Below are positions 54,824-64,000 of a stretch of 64,000 nucleotides of DNA, piece after piece (position 1 is the first letter of the stretch; each line of letters starts with the position of its first letter). The stretch spans positions 61,254 through 125,253 of the forward strand of contig JAUNLD010000001.1 in the NCBI GenBank assembly GCA_030532425.1, read 5' to 3'. The notes beneath the pieces were generated by a model that was not told where the DNA came from, did no database searches, and was given only the letters and a program-made list of their open reading frames with translations. This DNA comes from Lautropia sp. (GTDB taxonomy: Bacteria; Pseudomonadota; Gammaproteobacteria; Burkholderiales; Burkholderiaceae_E). The position numbers and the translations under genes were made by a program.

Positions 54824-55468
54824 TCACTTGCCTCCGGCCCGGTCAGGTTTGGCGGCCAGCTCGTCCTTTTCAAGGTAACGGTAGGTCTTGGCCGTGGCCC
54901 GCATTTCCAGGCTGTTGGTATCGCCGCGATGGTTGATCTTGATGTTGTTCAGCGTGACGATCCGCGGCAGGTTGGCCAGGTCGCTGCTGAAGGAAGCAAG
55001 ATCATGGAAACCACCCGACACCATCACCTCGATCGGCAGTTCGGCATAGTGCTGCTTGGCCTGCACCGAACCCGGACGGAACAGTTCCAGCTGGGCACCC
55101 CGGCCCACGCCGGCCTGGTTGATGTCGGAGAGCAGCGCATCCATCTCGGCACGGCTGGGCAGCTGCTTTTCCAGCACGCCCACATACTGCTCGGCCAGCA
55201 CCTTCTGGCGACGCAGGTCATCCAGATTGACGGCCTTGGCCACCTTCTGGGTGTATTCCTGGCGCAGGGTCTGCTCCTGCATGGCGGCGCTTTCCAGCTC
55301 TTCGTTGAGGGTGCTCCAGTAGGCATACCAGCCCACCAGCACCAGCACGGTGACGATGCCGGTCAGCAGCAGTGCGCGCGGGAACACCGGCCACAGGCCT
55401 GGGTGCCGACCATTGAGGCCATCGAACTGCCTGGCAAGGCCGCTGAGATCAATGTTGACGTTCTTCAT
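54824..55468 (-). CDS. pilO: Type IV pilus assembly protein PilO
   Basis: A 214-residue bitopic protein: a short cytoplasmic end, membrane helix around residues 30-50 (ALLLTGIVTVLVLVGWYAYW), a periplasmic coiled coil (55-100) and a ferredoxin-like domain with LPIEVMVSGGFHDLASF. It forms the alignment complex with PilN and PilP. It starts directly after the pilN stop (TAAATG). Confidence 0.94.
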   Translation of the reverse strand: MKNVNIDLSGLARQFDGLNGRHPGLWPVFPRALLLTGIVTVLVLVGWYAYWSTLNEELESAAMQEQTLRQEYTQKVAKAVNLDDLRRQKVLAEQYVGVLEKQLPSRAEMDALLSDINQAGVGRGAQLELFRPGSVQAKQHYAELPIEVMVSGGFHDLASFSSDLANLPRIVTLNNIKINHRGDTNSLEMRATAKTYRYLEKDELAAKPDRAGGK

Positions 55469-56098
55469 TTAGTTGGCTCCCCGGGGGCTGTTGAGGGCCA
55501 CAGCGCTACCTGCCGGCTGCTCACCCTTGGGTGCGTTGCGCTTGAGCAGCACGTTGACGCGGAAGCGATGCTCCCGGCGGCTGTAGCCATCCTTGCCCGC
55601 CCTGGTGGCGGTTTCTTCGGTGATTTCTTCCAGCTGCGGCTTTTCCATCCACTCGCTGCGATCGGCCAGATTCCGCAGCAGCTCGGCGACACGCTCGTTG
55701 GATTGCGCCCGGCCGTCGAGCGTGACCTGCATGTCGTTCTGCACCAGCGAGGTCAGGTAGACGCCTTCGGGCGTGATCTTGACCAGCTCGTCGAACATGT
55801 GCACCGGAATCGTCCGGTCGCTTTGCAGGTCTTCGACCGCCACCTGGCGCGCCTTCAGCGAGGCAATGGCGCTCTCCAGATCCTTGATTTCGGCAATCTG
55901 CTCATCAAGACGTGCGTTCTCACTCTGGATCAGCTGGTTGCGCGCGTTCTGGTTGTCGATCTGCTGGTTGATGAGCAGGCCGCCCAGAAACACCAGACCA
56001 CCACCGACGATGGCGGCAAACACCATCGTGCCGTTGAATTCGCGCTTGCGGCGCTCGCGCCGCTGCTCGCGATGCGGAAGCAGGTTGATGCGGATCAT
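55469..56098 (-). CDS. pilN: Type IV pilus assembly protein PilN
   Basis: A 209-residue bitopic protein. The N-terminal MIRINLLPHREQRRERRK is the conserved peptide that binds PilM. A membrane helix (about 25-45), a coiled coil and a ferredoxin-like domain follow. The C-terminus is extended by about 20 low-complexity residues. Its ATG overlaps the pilM stop by 4 nt. Confidence 0.94.
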   Translation of the reverse strand: MIRINLLPHREQRRERRKREFNGTMVFAAIVGGGLVFLGGLLINQQIDNQNARNQLIQSENARLDEQIAEIKDLESAIASLKARQVAVEDLQSDRTIPVHMFDELVKITPEGVYLTSLVQNDMQVTLDGRAQSNERVAELLRNLADRSEWMEKPQLEEITEETATRAGKDGYSRREHRFRVNVLLKRNAPKGEQPAGSAVALNSPRGAN

Positions 56099-57177
56099 TG
56101 GTCAAACCTCCTCATCGCCAGACCACAGCTGACCAGCAGCGCAGGTGCATCCAGCAACATCTGTCGTTCGGACACCGAATCACCGATTTCCATGCCCTGG
56201 AAGGGGCTGAGAATTTCGGTGGGCACCGAAGTTTTCTGGGCAACGGCCTCCATCAGCCCGGGCGTGACGGCCGCGCCGCCGGCCAGATAGATGCGGTCGA
56301 CGTGGGCATAGGGGGTGGACGAGAAGAACAGCTGGAGCGCGCGGCTGATGTCGGTGGCGCCCTGTTCGACAAAAGGTTCCAGCAGCTCGCGCTGGTAGTT
56401 GTCGGGCAGCTCGCCGGTGCGCTTCTTCAGCTCGGCCTCTTCGGCCGTCAGGCCATAGAGGCGGACGATGTCCTGGGTGAGCTGGTTGCCGCCGAAGGGC
56501 TGTTCACGCTCGAAGACGGTCTGGCCATTGAAGACGACGGCCAGCCGGGTGGCGCTCTGGCCGATGTCGAAAACCGCCAGCACCTGGCCTTCGCCCCCCG
56601 AGGGCAGCTGGCTGATGACCTTGTCGATCGAGATGCGCGCCGCAAAGGGCTCGATGTCGATGATGTTGGCGGTCAGGCCGGCCATCTCGGCCACCATCAC
56701 GCGGTCCTCGACCTTTTCCTTGCGCGACGCCGCCAGCAGCACCTCGACGGTGTCGACCGACTCGGTGGCCGTATCCAGCACCTGGAAATCGAGATTCACT
56801 TCCTCGATGGGGAACGGAATGTACTGGCTGGCCTCCGTTTCCACCTGCATCTCGTACTCGTCCTCGGTGAGGTCGGCCGGCAGCTTGATCGTCTTGGTGA
56901 TGACCGATGACGACGGCAGGGCCATCGCCACCTGCTTGGTGGAGATGCCTGCCTTCTTGAGGGCGCGCAACAGCGACTCGGCAACTGCCTCGTGCCGGTT
57001 GACACTCCCGTCGACAACCGCGCCACGTTCGATCGGCTCGATCGCGTAGCGCTCCAGGCGCATCGCAGCCTGGCGCCCAACGCCCAGCTCGACGACCTTG
57101 ACGCTGGACGCACTAAAATCCACACCGATCAACGGTGCGGGTCCGCGTGAAAACAATGATTGAAGGCCAAATCCCAC
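56095..57177 (-). CDS. pilM: Type IV pilus assembly ATPase PilM
   Basis: A 360-residue actin-like cytoplasmic protein related to FtsA. Nucleotide-binding blocks: IGVDFSASSVKVVEL (about 17-31), AVFDIGQSATRLAVV, IYLAGGAAVTPGL. It binds the PilN tail and forms the cytoplasmic ring. It starts with GTG at 57177 under a weak ribosome site and heads the pilMNOPQ operon. The PBP1A gene is divergent from it. Confidence 0.93.
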   Translation of the reverse strand: MGFGLQSLFSRGPAPLIGVDFSASSVKVVELGVGRQAAMRLERYAIEPIERGAVVDGSVNRHEAVAESLLRALKKAGISTKQVAMALPSSSVITKTIKLPADLTEDEYEMQVETEASQYIPFPIEEVNLDFQVLDTATESVDTVEVLLAASRKEKVEDRVMVAEMAGLTANIIDIEPFAARISIDKVISQLPSGGEGQVLAVFDIGQSATRLAVVFNGQTVFEREQPFGGNQLTQDIVRLYGLTAEEAELKKRTGELPDNYQRELLEPFVEQGATDISRALQLFFSSTPYAHVDRIYLAGGAAVTPGLMEAVAQKTSVPTEILSPFQGMEIGDSVSERQMLLDAPALLVSCGLAMRRFDQ

Positions 57178-57509
57178 AGATCCACCCGCTTTAGAAAATT
57201 TCCTTGAAAATTAGTCACTTGGACCAACTTCCCCTACAATTCCCCATGCTTTGCCCCCAACCGCGGGGCGAGAGTCCAACGTTTTCTTCGACGCTTTCGC
57301 CCGGGCTCTGCAACCATTGGTCCCGCGGTGCGGTCCTCTGATCGCCCAGCCCGGAAGAGCCGTCGAAATTCACGGTTGAACGGTCAGCCAGCCCGTCGAC
57401 CCTGTCGTTGCCTTCGCGCACCATGCCTGCTGCGCCAGCGGGCGCGTTATAGTGTCGAAAGCTCCGAGCACATCAACCAACACAGTCCGGTTGACCTCCC
57501 AACGCATTC
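57178..57509. other. Divergent promoter region pilM / PBP1A
   Basis: 332 nt between divergent genes. An AT-rich pocket at about 57185-57245 is likely the pilM promoter region. TATAGT at 57448-57453 is a fair -10 for the PBP1A gene, without a clear -35. No further gene is seen. Confidence 0.45.
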
Positions 57510-59951
57510 ATGAAGCAAGATTCGTCTCCCTCGCGCCACTCCGCCAGTGCGTATTCGCAAAAGGCATCCCGCAACACGACAGACGGCAGTCACCGTGTTG
57601 GCCCCCCCCCTCGCAGGCGGAACAAGTCCACAGCGCCCCGCCGTCATCCGGTCCTGCGCTTCCTGGGCTGGAGTGCCGCCATCGGGGCCACGGTGGTGGT
57701 GTCGGGAGCGCTGCTGGGCGTGGTGCTCTACGAAGTGGCCGCCAGCCGCCTGCCCCCCCTGACCTCGCTGACCGATTACCGTCCCAAGTTGCCGATGCAG
57801 ATCTTTTCGGCCGATGGCGAGAAGATCGGCGAATTCGGCTCCGAGAAGCGCACCGTCATCTCCTACGAGAACTTTCCGCAGAAGATGCGTGAGGCGATCC
57901 TGGCGGCCGAGGATGACGACTTCTTCAATCACCACGGTGTCGACCTGTACGGGGTGGCCCGGGCGGTGGCGGCCAACCTGAAGGCCGGCGGGCGCGCCCA
58001 GGGCGGCAGCACGATCACGATGCAGCTGGCGCGCACCACCTTCCTGAGCCGCGAGCGCAGCTTCATCCGCAAGTTCTACGAGGTGCTGCTGACGCTGCGC
58101 ATCGAGCAGGAGCTGAGCAAGGAGCAGATCTTCGAGATCTATGCCAACCAGATCTTCCTGGGGCAGCGCTCGTATGGCTTTGCCACTGCTGCCCAGACCT
58201 ATTTCGGCAAGCCACTGGCCGAGCTGAGTGTTGCCCAGATGGCGATGCTGGCCGGGCTGCCCAAGGCACCGGCGCGCTACAACCCGGTGGTGAATCCGGT
58301 GCGGGCCAGGGAGCGTCAGCGCTATGTGCTCTCGCGCATGCGGCAGCTGAACTTCATCACCGAGGCCGAGTACCAGGCCGCACGTGAGGAGGAACTGAAG
58401 CTGCACACCGAGCGCCAGGATTTTCCGCTGCACGCGCAGTGGGCAGCCGAGATGGCGCGGGCGCTGGTGGTGGGCCAGTTTCAGGACGAGGCCTATACCA
58501 GTGGCCTGAAGATCCACACCACGGTGCGCAGCAAGGATCAGCGCAGTGCCAACGCCGCCGTGCAGCAGGCGGTGTTCGCCTTCGACCGCAAGCATGGCTA
58601 TCGCGGCCCCGAGACGGTCATCGACCTGAACACCGAGGATCCGCTGCAACGCGAAGAGCGCATCGAAGAGGCGGTGGCGCAGGCCGGCGACATCGGCAAG
58701 CTGCTGTCGGCGGTGGTGCTGAAGGCCAGCCCGCAGGCGGTGACGATCTCGCGCGGCAAGGGCGTGAGTTTCGACATCAGCGGCGCCGGCCTGAACTTTG
58801 CCAGGGCGTGGCTGGAACCGAAGGCACCGGCCAACCGCCGGCTGCGCCCCGGCGCAGTGGTGCGCATCACCGAAGGGGCCCACGGCTGGGAAATCACCCA
58901 GGCGCCCGAGGTCGAGGCGGCGCTGGTGTCGCTGGATACCCACACCGGCGCCATCCGTGCCATGGTGGGTGGCTACGATTTCAATCGCAGCAAGTTCAAC
59001 CGGGCCACGCAGTCGATCCGCCAGCCCGGTTCCGTGCTCAAGCCCTTCATCTACTCGGCGGCGCTGGAATACGGCTTCACCCCCAGCACCATCGTCAACG
59101 ATGCGCCGATCATCCTCGACAAGGAAACCACCGGCGGCCAGCTCTGGGAGCCGAAGAACTACGATGCGCGCTACGATGGCCCGCTCTCGTTGCGCACGGC
59201 GCTGGCCCGCTCGAAGAACATGGTGTCGATCCGCATCCTGGAGCACATCGGCATCGACTATGCGCAGGATTACCTCAGCCGCTACTTCGGCATCAAGCCC
59301 GAGCGCAACCCGGCCTACCTGACGATGGCACTGGGTGCCGGCAGCGTCACGCCGATCCAGCTGGCCTCGGGCATGGCGACCTTTGCCAATGGCGGCTACC
59401 GCCTGCAACCCTATCTGATCGAACGGATCACCGACAGCACCGGCAAGGAGATTGCCCGTGCCCAGCCGGCGGTGGCGGGCAACCCCGAGAACCAGGCCAT
59501 CAGCCCGGCCAACGCCTTCATCATGGACAGCATGCTGAAGACGGTGGCGCAGTCCGGCACGGCCAGCCGCCTGGGCAAGGAGCTGAAACGCAAGGATCTG
59601 GCCGGCAAGACCGGCACCACCAATGATTCCTTCGATGCCTGGTTTGCCGGCTATGCCGATGGGGTGGCAGGCACCGCCTGGCTGGGCTATGACCGTCCAC
59701 GCTCACTGGGCGAGCGCGAGACCGGCGGCGGCCTGGCGCTACCGATCTGGGTGCATTACCTGAAGGATGTGCTGCCGGGCGTGCCCGAGAAGCAGCGGCC
59801 GGTGCCCGAGGGCGTGGTGCAGATCAACGGCGAATACTATTTTGCCGAGATGACGCCCAACGACCACAGCAGCATCAAGTCGCTGGGCGTGACCGAGGAC
59901 GGGTTGCGCTCCGACCCCGAGGGCGAAAGCGTCGGCGACCAGATCTTCTGA
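57510..59951 (+). CDS. mrcA: Penicillin-binding protein 1A
   Basis: An 813-residue bifunctional class A PBP. A basic cytoplasmic leader (1-48) and membrane helix (about 50-75) precede the GT51 domain: EDDDFFNHHG (Glu134 catalytic), GGSTITMQLAR (166-175) and the KFYEVLLTLRIEQ helix. An OB-like insert follows, then the transpeptidase with nucleophile in PGSVLK (Ser508, Lys511), SKN (568-570) and KTGTT (from Lys700). It polymerises and cross-links peptidoglycan in the cell wall. Length is normal for the betaproteobacterial type. Confidence 0.95.
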   Translation: MKQDSSPSRHSASAYSQKASRNTTDGSHRVGPPPRRRNKSTAPRRHPVLRFLGWSAAIGATVVVSGALLGVVLYEVAASRLPPLTSLTDYRPKLPMQIFSADGEKIGEFGSEKRTVISYENFPQKMREAILAAEDDDFFNHHGVDLYGVARAVAANLKAGGRAQGGSTITMQLARTTFLSRERSFIRKFYEVLLTLRIEQELSKEQIFEIYANQIFLGQRSYGFATAAQTYFGKPLAELSVAQMAMLAGLPKAPARYNPVVNPVRARERQRYVLSRMRQLNFITEAEYQAAREEELKLHTERQDFPLHAQWAAEMARALVVGQFQDEAYTSGLKIHTTVRSKDQRSANAAVQQAVFAFDRKHGYRGPETVIDLNTEDPLQREERIEEAVAQAGDIGKLLSAVVLKASPQAVTISRGKGVSFDISGAGLNFARAWLEPKAPANRRLRPGAVVRITEGAHGWEITQAPEVEAALVSLDTHTGAIRAMVGGYDFNRSKFNRATQSIRQPGSVLKPFIYSAALEYGFTPSTIVNDAPIILDKETTGGQLWEPKNYDARYDGPLSLRTALARSKNMVSIRILEHIGIDYAQDYLSRYFGIKPERNPAYLTMALGAGSVTPIQLASGMATFANGGYRLQPYLIERITDSTGKEIARAQPAVAGNPENQAISPANAFIMDSMLKTVAQSGTASRLGKELKRKDLAGKTGTTNDSFDAWFAGYADGVAGTAWLGYDRPRSLGERETGGGLALPIWVHYLKDVLPGVPEKQRPVPEGVVQINGEYYFAEMTPNDHSSIKSLGVTEDGLRSDPEGESVGDQIF

Positions 59952-60022
59952 TCGCCGGGGCCCGGCAGCCCGCTGGGCCCGCCCCGGCAGTGCGGGCATT
60001 CACGACACCGGTGCGGGGCAGG

Positions 60023-60108
60023 CCAGACAGGCAGCCGTCACGGGAGACAGACAGGCCTTGGGCGCGCCAGACAGGCCGTCATCACGGGGGGCAGGTCTTG
60101 GGCGCGCG
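60023..60108. repeat. Imperfect tandem duplication, about 42-bp unit
   Basis: Two copies start CCAGACAGGC and end TTGGGCGCGC (60023-60066 and 60067-60108), differing by small indels and substitutions. They lie between the PBP1A gene and cyaY, noncoding on both strands as far as I can see. Confidence 0.55.
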
Positions 60109-60126
60109 CCGGGCCCCCCGGCCACA

Positions 60127-60474
60127 TCAGGCCGGAAAACGGATCTGGTCCAGGCTGAGGGGCTGGCCGGCGTGGAAGGCGATCTCGTCGGCCAGCACAT
60201 CGAGCAGCGCCCGGCTGCTGCGGGTGTCCTGCCAGCGCCCCTCCCCGGCCGGCCGGAAATGAAAGCCGCCACGCTTCGAGGCCACCCAGACCTCACCGGC
60301 GGCTTCGTGGCTGTTGATGACCATCTGCGAGCGATCGGCAAACTCCAGCTCGATCACGTTGCCGCTACGGTTCACCTCGATGTCGGCATCGGCGGCCTCG
60401 GCCGCCTGCTCGATGCCCTCCACCAGGGCATCCAGCACACCAGCCACCTGCAGGGAAAAGGTCGATTCGCTCAT
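60127..60474 (-). CDS. cyaY: Iron-sulfur cluster assembly protein CyaY (frataxin)
   Basis: A 115-residue frataxin with the acidic first helix (LDALVEGIEQAAEAADADIEV) that binds iron and the sheet motif QMVINSHEAAGEVWVASKRGGFHF, including the conserved Trp-Ala-Ser. It modulates IscS-driven cluster assembly. ATG 60474 gives the usual length; no ribosome site is evident, and an ATG 17 codons upstream is possible. It is divergent from lptM, as in related genomes. Confidence 0.93.
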   Translation of the reverse strand: MSESTFSLQVAGVLDALVEGIEQAAEAADADIEVNRSGNVIELEFADRSQMVINSHEAAGEVWVASKRGGFHFRPAGEGRWQDTRSSRALLDVLADEIAFHAGQPLSLDQIRFPA

Positions 60475-60539
60475 GCTAGAGTTGCGTTCCTTGTCTGAAT
60501 CCGGGGCCGTTGCCGGCTCCGTCACGTGTCGTTGGGATC

Positions 60540-60854
60540 ATGCGTTCTTCCGCCATTCTAATCACCCTGGCAACGGCCGGCCTGCTGGCGGCCTGCGGCC
60601 AGAAGGGTCCGCTCTACCTGCCCGAACCGGCACCATCCACCCCACATGCCGACGGGTCATTCGCCCCGAGCGACGACATCGGCAAGCGGGATGATGAAGC
60701 CGGCACCAGCTGGGCTGACGACAGCCGGGATGATGCCCCCGCATCACAGGGCACCGACGCCGAAGTGGGCGATGGCTCCCCGACCCAGGAGCGTTCCTCG
60801 AATGATACCGATGCCGCCGATGAGCGCGGCACGACCCGCACACCCGCCGAATGA
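60540..60854 (+). CDS. lptM: LPS translocon maturation lipoprotein LptM (YifL)
   Basis: A 104-residue lipoprotein: signal peptide then lipobox LLAA-Cys19 followed by GQKGPLYLPE, the hallmark of LptM, which helps LptD oxidise correctly in the outer membrane. The E. coli protein is about 65 residues; the extra part here is an acidic Ser/Asp-rich tail. The ATG at 60540 is 10 codons downstream of another in-frame start. Its stop overlaps a potential early lysA start by 4 nt. Confidence 0.9.
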   Translation: MRSSAILITLATAGLLAACGQKGPLYLPEPAPSTPHADGSFAPSDDIGKRDDEAGTSWADDSRDDAPASQGTDAEVGDGSPTQERSSNDTDAADERGTTRTPAE

Positions 60855-60910
60855 TCCCCGGTGCGCCCGGAATCTCCTGCCGTCCGGGCGCCCATCCCCC
60901 AGGAACCACG

Positions 60911-62224
60911 ATGAGTCCATCCCCCGTCAGTCCGCCCCTTGCCCTTGACCGCCCCGACGGCTGGCTGCACCGCGCCGCCGACGGCCAGCTGCACGCCGGC
61001 CCGCACAGCCTGCTGGCACTGGCCGAACGCCACGGTACCCCGCTCTACGTCTACAGCCGGCAGGTGCTGGAAGCCAACTGGCAGCGCTTTGCCGACGCCC
61101 TGGCCGGCCACGACGCCCGCATCTGCTATGCGCTCAAGGCCAACAGCAACCTGGCGATCATCGAACTCTTTGCCCGGCTGGGCGCCGGCTTCGATGTGGT
61201 GTCGGGCGGCGAGCTGGCCCGGGTGCTGGCCGCTGGCGGCGATCCGTCGCGGGTGGTGTTCTCGGGGGTGGGCAAGTCGGCCGCCGAGATCCGGCAGGCA
61301 CTGTCCGCCGGCATCGGCTGCTTCAACGTCGAATCCCTGCCCGAGCTGGCGCGGCTCAACCGGATTGCCGGCGAGATGGGGCGGCGTGCCCCGGTGTCGC
61401 TGCGCATCAATCCCGACGTGGATGCCGCCACCCACCCCTACATTTCCACCGGCCTGAAGGAGAACAAGTTCGGCATCTCGCACAGCGAGGCGCTGGCCGC
61501 CTACCGGCAGGCGGCCGGCCTGCCCCACCTGCAGGTGCTGGGCATCGACTGCCACATCGGCTCGCAGATCACCGAGGTGGCTCCCTTTCTGGCGGCGCTG
61601 GAACGGGTGCTGGCGCTGGCCGACCAGCTGGAGGCGGCTGGCATCCCGATCTCGCACCTGGATCTGGGCGGGGGGCTGGGCATCTGCTACACCGACGAGA
61701 CGCCCCCTGCCCCGGCCGAACTGATGCAGGCCCTGTTTGCCCGGCTGGAGGCCTGGCGCCCCGGGCGGCTGCCCAGCGTGACCTTTGAATTTGGCCGGGC
61801 GCTGGTGGGCAACGCCGGCATCCTGCTCACCCGCATGGAATACCTGAAGCCGCACGATGGCCTGAACTTTGCCATCGTCGATGCCGCCATGAACGACCTG
61901 ATGCGGCCGGCCCTGTACGAAGCCTGGCACGGGGTGATGGTGGTAAACCCGGGCTCGGCCCCCGAGGTGCTGGCCGATGTGGTGGGCCCTGTCTGCGAAA
62001 GCGGCGACTGGCTGGCCAGGGGGCGCATGCTGGCCCTGCCCGACGATGCCGTACTGGCCGTGCTGTCGGCCGGCGCCTATGGTTTCACCATGGCCTCCAA
62101 CTACAACTCCCGCCCCCGCGCGGCCGAGGTACTGCTGGATGGGGGGCAGGCTCATGTGGTGCGCGAGCGCGAAAGCATCGACGACCTGCTGCGCCTGGAG
62201 CGGCGGCTGCCGGGCCCTGCCTGA
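60911..62224 (+). CDS. lysA: Diaminopimelate decarboxylase
   Basis: A 437-residue PLP enzyme making lysine from meso-DAP. PLP Lys in CYALKANSN (about residue 76), DVVSGGEL, HIGSQI, GGGLGI, the inter-subunit CESGDWLARGRM and VDAAMNDLMRPALYE. The EPGR motif reads EFGR, a conservative change at the phosphate-binding loop. ATG 60911 has AGGA at 6 nt; an ATG at 60851 overlapping the lptM stop would add 20 unmatched residues. Confidence 0.94.
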   Translation: MSPSPVSPPLALDRPDGWLHRAADGQLHAGPHSLLALAERHGTPLYVYSRQVLEANWQRFADALAGHDARICYALKANSNLAIIELFARLGAGFDVVSGGELARVLAAGGDPSRVVFSGVGKSAAEIRQALSAGIGCFNVESLPELARLNRIAGEMGRRAPVSLRINPDVDAATHPYISTGLKENKFGISHSEALAAYRQAAGLPHLQVLGIDCHIGSQITEVAPFLAALERVLALADQLEAAGIPISHLDLGGGLGICYTDETPPAPAELMQALFARLEAWRPGRLPSVTFEFGRALVGNAGILLTRMEYLKPHDGLNFAIVDAAMNDLMRPALYEAWHGVMVVNPGSAPEVLADVVGPVCESGDWLARGRMLALPDDAVLAVLSAGAYGFTMASNYNSRPRAAEVLLDGGQAHVVRERESIDDLLRLERRLPGPA

Positions 62225-62278
62225 CGGCAAGGGCAAGCCCAGCGGGCGGCGCGATGGCCGTCATGATGCGCGGGATGG

Positions 62279-63058
62279 TCAGCGCCCGGTGCGGTGCCGC
62301 TGCTGCCAGCTGAACCAGACCCGTACCCCCAGCAGCAGGGCGGCCACACCGGCAAACACGACCGGGTCGGCCAGATCGTTCTTGCCGGCCTTCAGCCACC
62401 AGTAGTGCAGTACGCCCAGCACCAGCATCGGATAGACCAGCCGATGCAGCTGGCCCCAGCGGCGGCCCAGACGGCGGATCATCCCCTGGGTGGAGGTGAT
62501 CGCCAGAGGCACCATCATCGCAAAGGCCAGCGCCCCCACCAGGATGAAAGGCCGCTTGAGGATGTCGTCGAGGATGCCGGCCAATACGAAGCCCTGATCC
62601 AGCCACAGATAGATCAGCACGTGCAGGGTGCCGTAGAAGAAGGCGTACAGCCCCAGCATCCGCCGCCAGCGGATCAGCCACGACCACCCCGCCAGCTTGC
62701 GCAGCGGCGTGACCAGCAGCGTCAGGCACAGCATCACCAGCGACCAATAGCCGGTGGAGCGGGTGATGACCTCGACCGGATTGGCCCCCAGGCCATCGGC
62801 GGGATCGAAGGCGCGCCAGACCAGGTTGGCCAGGGGCCCCAGCGCCAGCACGAATGCCACCCATTTGGCGGCGTTGGGCAGCCGGCTCTTGCTGGCACCG
62901 GCTCGCGGGGTACCCGCCTTGCCCACTGCGGGCCTGCTGACAGGACGGGCGTTCTTCCCGGCGAGAGAGTGGGCTTCGCTGGCAACAGGGTGAGCCTGGT
63001 CGGTCCGCCCTTGCATCCCCGCGTGCCCTTCATCAAGTTTGTAAGTGCTTGCTGTCAT
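62279..63058 (-). CDS. msrQ: Heme-binding membrane subunit MsrQ
   Basis: A 259-residue membrane protein with about six helices, with His of FYGTLHVLIYLWL and of LHRLVYPMLVLGVLHYWWLK as heme-ligand candidates. It feeds electrons from the quinone pool to MsrP for repair of oxidised methionine in the periplasm. The first ~65 residues are a basic, low-complexity extension not usual in the family, so the true start might lie later. It lies 65 nt downstream of msrP on the same strand. Confidence 0.9.
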   Translation of the reverse strand: MTASTYKLDEGHAGMQGRTDQAHPVASEAHSLAGKNARPVSRPAVGKAGTPRAGASKSRLPNAAKWVAFVLALGPLANLVWRAFDPADGLGANPVEVITRSTGYWSLVMLCLTLLVTPLRKLAGWSWLIRWRRMLGLYAFFYGTLHVLIYLWLDQGFVLAGILDDILKRPFILVGALAFAMMVPLAITSTQGMIRRLGRRWGQLHRLVYPMLVLGVLHYWWLKAGKNDLADPVVFAGVAALLLGVRVWFSWQQRHRTGR

Positions 63059-63123
63059 GGTATGTGCCTGTCAAACTGATCGTGGCTGCCTGTGGCCTCA
63101 GACAGAAGCCATGGATGGCGTGC

Positions 63124-64000
63124 TCAGAAATCCTTGCGCAGGTCCATGCCGGTGTAGAGCGAGGCCACCTGATCGGCATAGCCGTTGAACATCAGTGTCT
63201 TGCGCTTGGGAGCAAAGAAGCCACCTTCGCCGATGCGGCGCTCGGTGGCCTGCGACCAGCGCGGGTGGGGCACCTCGGGGTTGACGTTGGAATAGAAGCC
63301 GTATTCGCGCGGACCGGCCTTGACCCAGCTGGTGAGTGGCTGCTTTTCGACGAAGCGGATCCTGACCAGTGACTTAGCCGACTTGAAGCCGTACTTCCAG
63401 GGCACCACCAGCCGCACCGGCGCACCGTTCTGTTTGGGCAGCACCCGGCCATAGAGGCCGAAGCCCAGCAGGGTCAGCGGGTGCATGGCCTCATCCAGAC
63501 GCAGCCCCTCGACATAGGGCCAGTCCAGCACCGGGTACGACAGGCCCGGCATCTGTGCCTTGTCGGCCAGGGTGACGAACTCGACGAACCGGGCGTTGCC
63601 GGTGGGCTGGACGGCCTCGATCAGCTTGTTGAGCGAATAGCCCACCCAGGGGATCACCATCGACCAGCCTTCGACACAGCGCATGCGGTAGATGCGCTCT
63701 TCCATCGGCGAGAGCTTGAGCAGCTCGTCCAGATCGAAGGTGCGTGGCTTGTGCACCTCGCCCTCGACGGTCACGGTCCAGGGCGAAGTCTTGAGGCTGT
63801 CCGCGTAACGGACCGGGTCGGTCTTGCCCGTACCGAATTCATAGAAGTTGTTGTAGCTGGTGATGTCCTTCCAGGGCGTCTGCCGCTCGATGGTGGAGAA
63901 CGGCGAGGGCTTGCCAGCCAGCCCGGCCAGCAGCTGCGGGTTGCTGGCGGCAGCCGCCTGGGCCTGCACCCGCCCGGCCATCGACCCTGCCGCCGCGGCC
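63124..64000 (-). CDS. msrP: Periplasmic methionine sulfoxide reductase MsrP (5' partial)
   Basis: The 3' part of a molybdoenzyme gene, open to the window edge; at least 285 residues are seen and the twin-arginine signal peptide lies outside. The molybdopterin Cys ligand is in [13 protein letters not shown]. Other landmarks are [35 protein letters not shown] and [17 protein letters not shown]. It reduces methionine sulfoxide in envelope proteins together with MsrQ. The visible N-terminal residues are Ala-rich, consistent with the end of a signal peptide. Confidence 0.93.
   Translation of the reverse strand, partial: AAAAGSMAGRVQAQAAAASNPQLLAGLAGKPSPFSTIERQTPWKDITSYNNFYEFGTGKTDPVRYADSLKTSPWTVTVEGEVHKPRTFDLDELLKLSPMEERIYRMRCVEGWSMVIPWVGYSLNKLIEAVQPTGNARFVEFVTLADKAQMPGLSYPVLDWPYVEGLRLDEAMHPLTLLGFGLYGRVLPKQNGAPVRLVVPWKYGFKSAKSLVRIRFVEKQPLTSWVKAGPREYGFYSNVNPEVPHPRWSQATERRIGEGGFFAPKRKTLMFNGYADQVASLYTGMDLRKDF

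Noticed and set aside
60851-60910. Early lysA start coupled to the lptM stop
   Set aside because: The added residues have no family match, whereas ATG 60911 has a good ribosome site.

Overview
The window is about 64 kb of GC-rich chromosome (roughly two thirds G+C by eye) from a betaproteobacterium, most probably of the order Burkholderiales. The evidence is gene order: ssb, an MFS gene and divergent uvrA; a complete dcw (division and cell wall) cluster followed by lpxC; pilMNOPQ-aroK-aroB; a PBP1A gene divergent from pilM; cyaY-lptM-lysA; and gltBD. MurE carries the meso-diaminopimelate signature, which fits a Gram-negative cell. A narrower assignment (for example a Lautropia-like genus) is only a guess.

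Layout. 1-6.5 kb: a cytoplasmic PHB-depolymerase-like esterase, ssb, an MFS exporter and uvrA. 6.5-11.4 kb: an accessory block of three tandem paralogues of an unrecognised lipoprotein family, the C-terminal scrap of a fourth copy, and a DUF29 gene lying exactly where the second paralogue should have its signal peptide. 11.4-30.6 kb: lpxC and the dcw operon (mraZ, rsmH, ftsL, ftsI, murE, murF, mraY, murD, ftsW, murG, murC, ddl, ftsQ, ftsA, ftsZ), read leftwards from a clear sigma70-type promoter followed by four GTGGG boxes at a 10-bp period, the expected MraZ operator. Most genes overlap or nearly touch, which suggests translational coupling. 31.1-31.5 kb: RNase P RNA. 31.8-40.5 kb: small proteins of poorly known families and three proteins whose catalytic motifs look destroyed (a DUF898-M48 fusion with HQxxH, a class II aldolase-like protein without its HxH, and an amidase-fold protein without catalytic Lys and Ser), mixed with hslR and apt. 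40.7-47.1 kb: glutamate synthase gltBD. 47.1-49.9 kb: a small island of lower or mixed GC with a RAYT-like (REP-associated tyrosine transposase) gene, a 47-codon signal-peptide gene remnant, a VOC-family gene and a 3'-truncated AAA ATPase. It lies between aroB and gltB, where many relatives carry dgt. 49.9-57.2 kb: aroB, aroK and the type IV pilus operon. 57.5-64 kb: PBP1A, cyaY, lptM, lysA, msrQ and the 5'-truncated msrP.

Functionally, the window is dominated by envelope construction: peptidoglycan precursor synthesis (murC-G, mraY, ddl, lysA for lysine/DAP balance), septation (ftsA/I/L/Q/W/Z), lipid A (lpxC), LPS-export maturation (lptM), pilus assembly (pilM-Q) and periplasmic protein repair (msrPQ). 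Shikimate and glutamate synthesis add precursors. The less-described parts are the lipoprotein array, the run of pseudoenzymes and the aroB-gltB island. No tRNA, rRNA operon, CRISPR array or intact prophage was seen.
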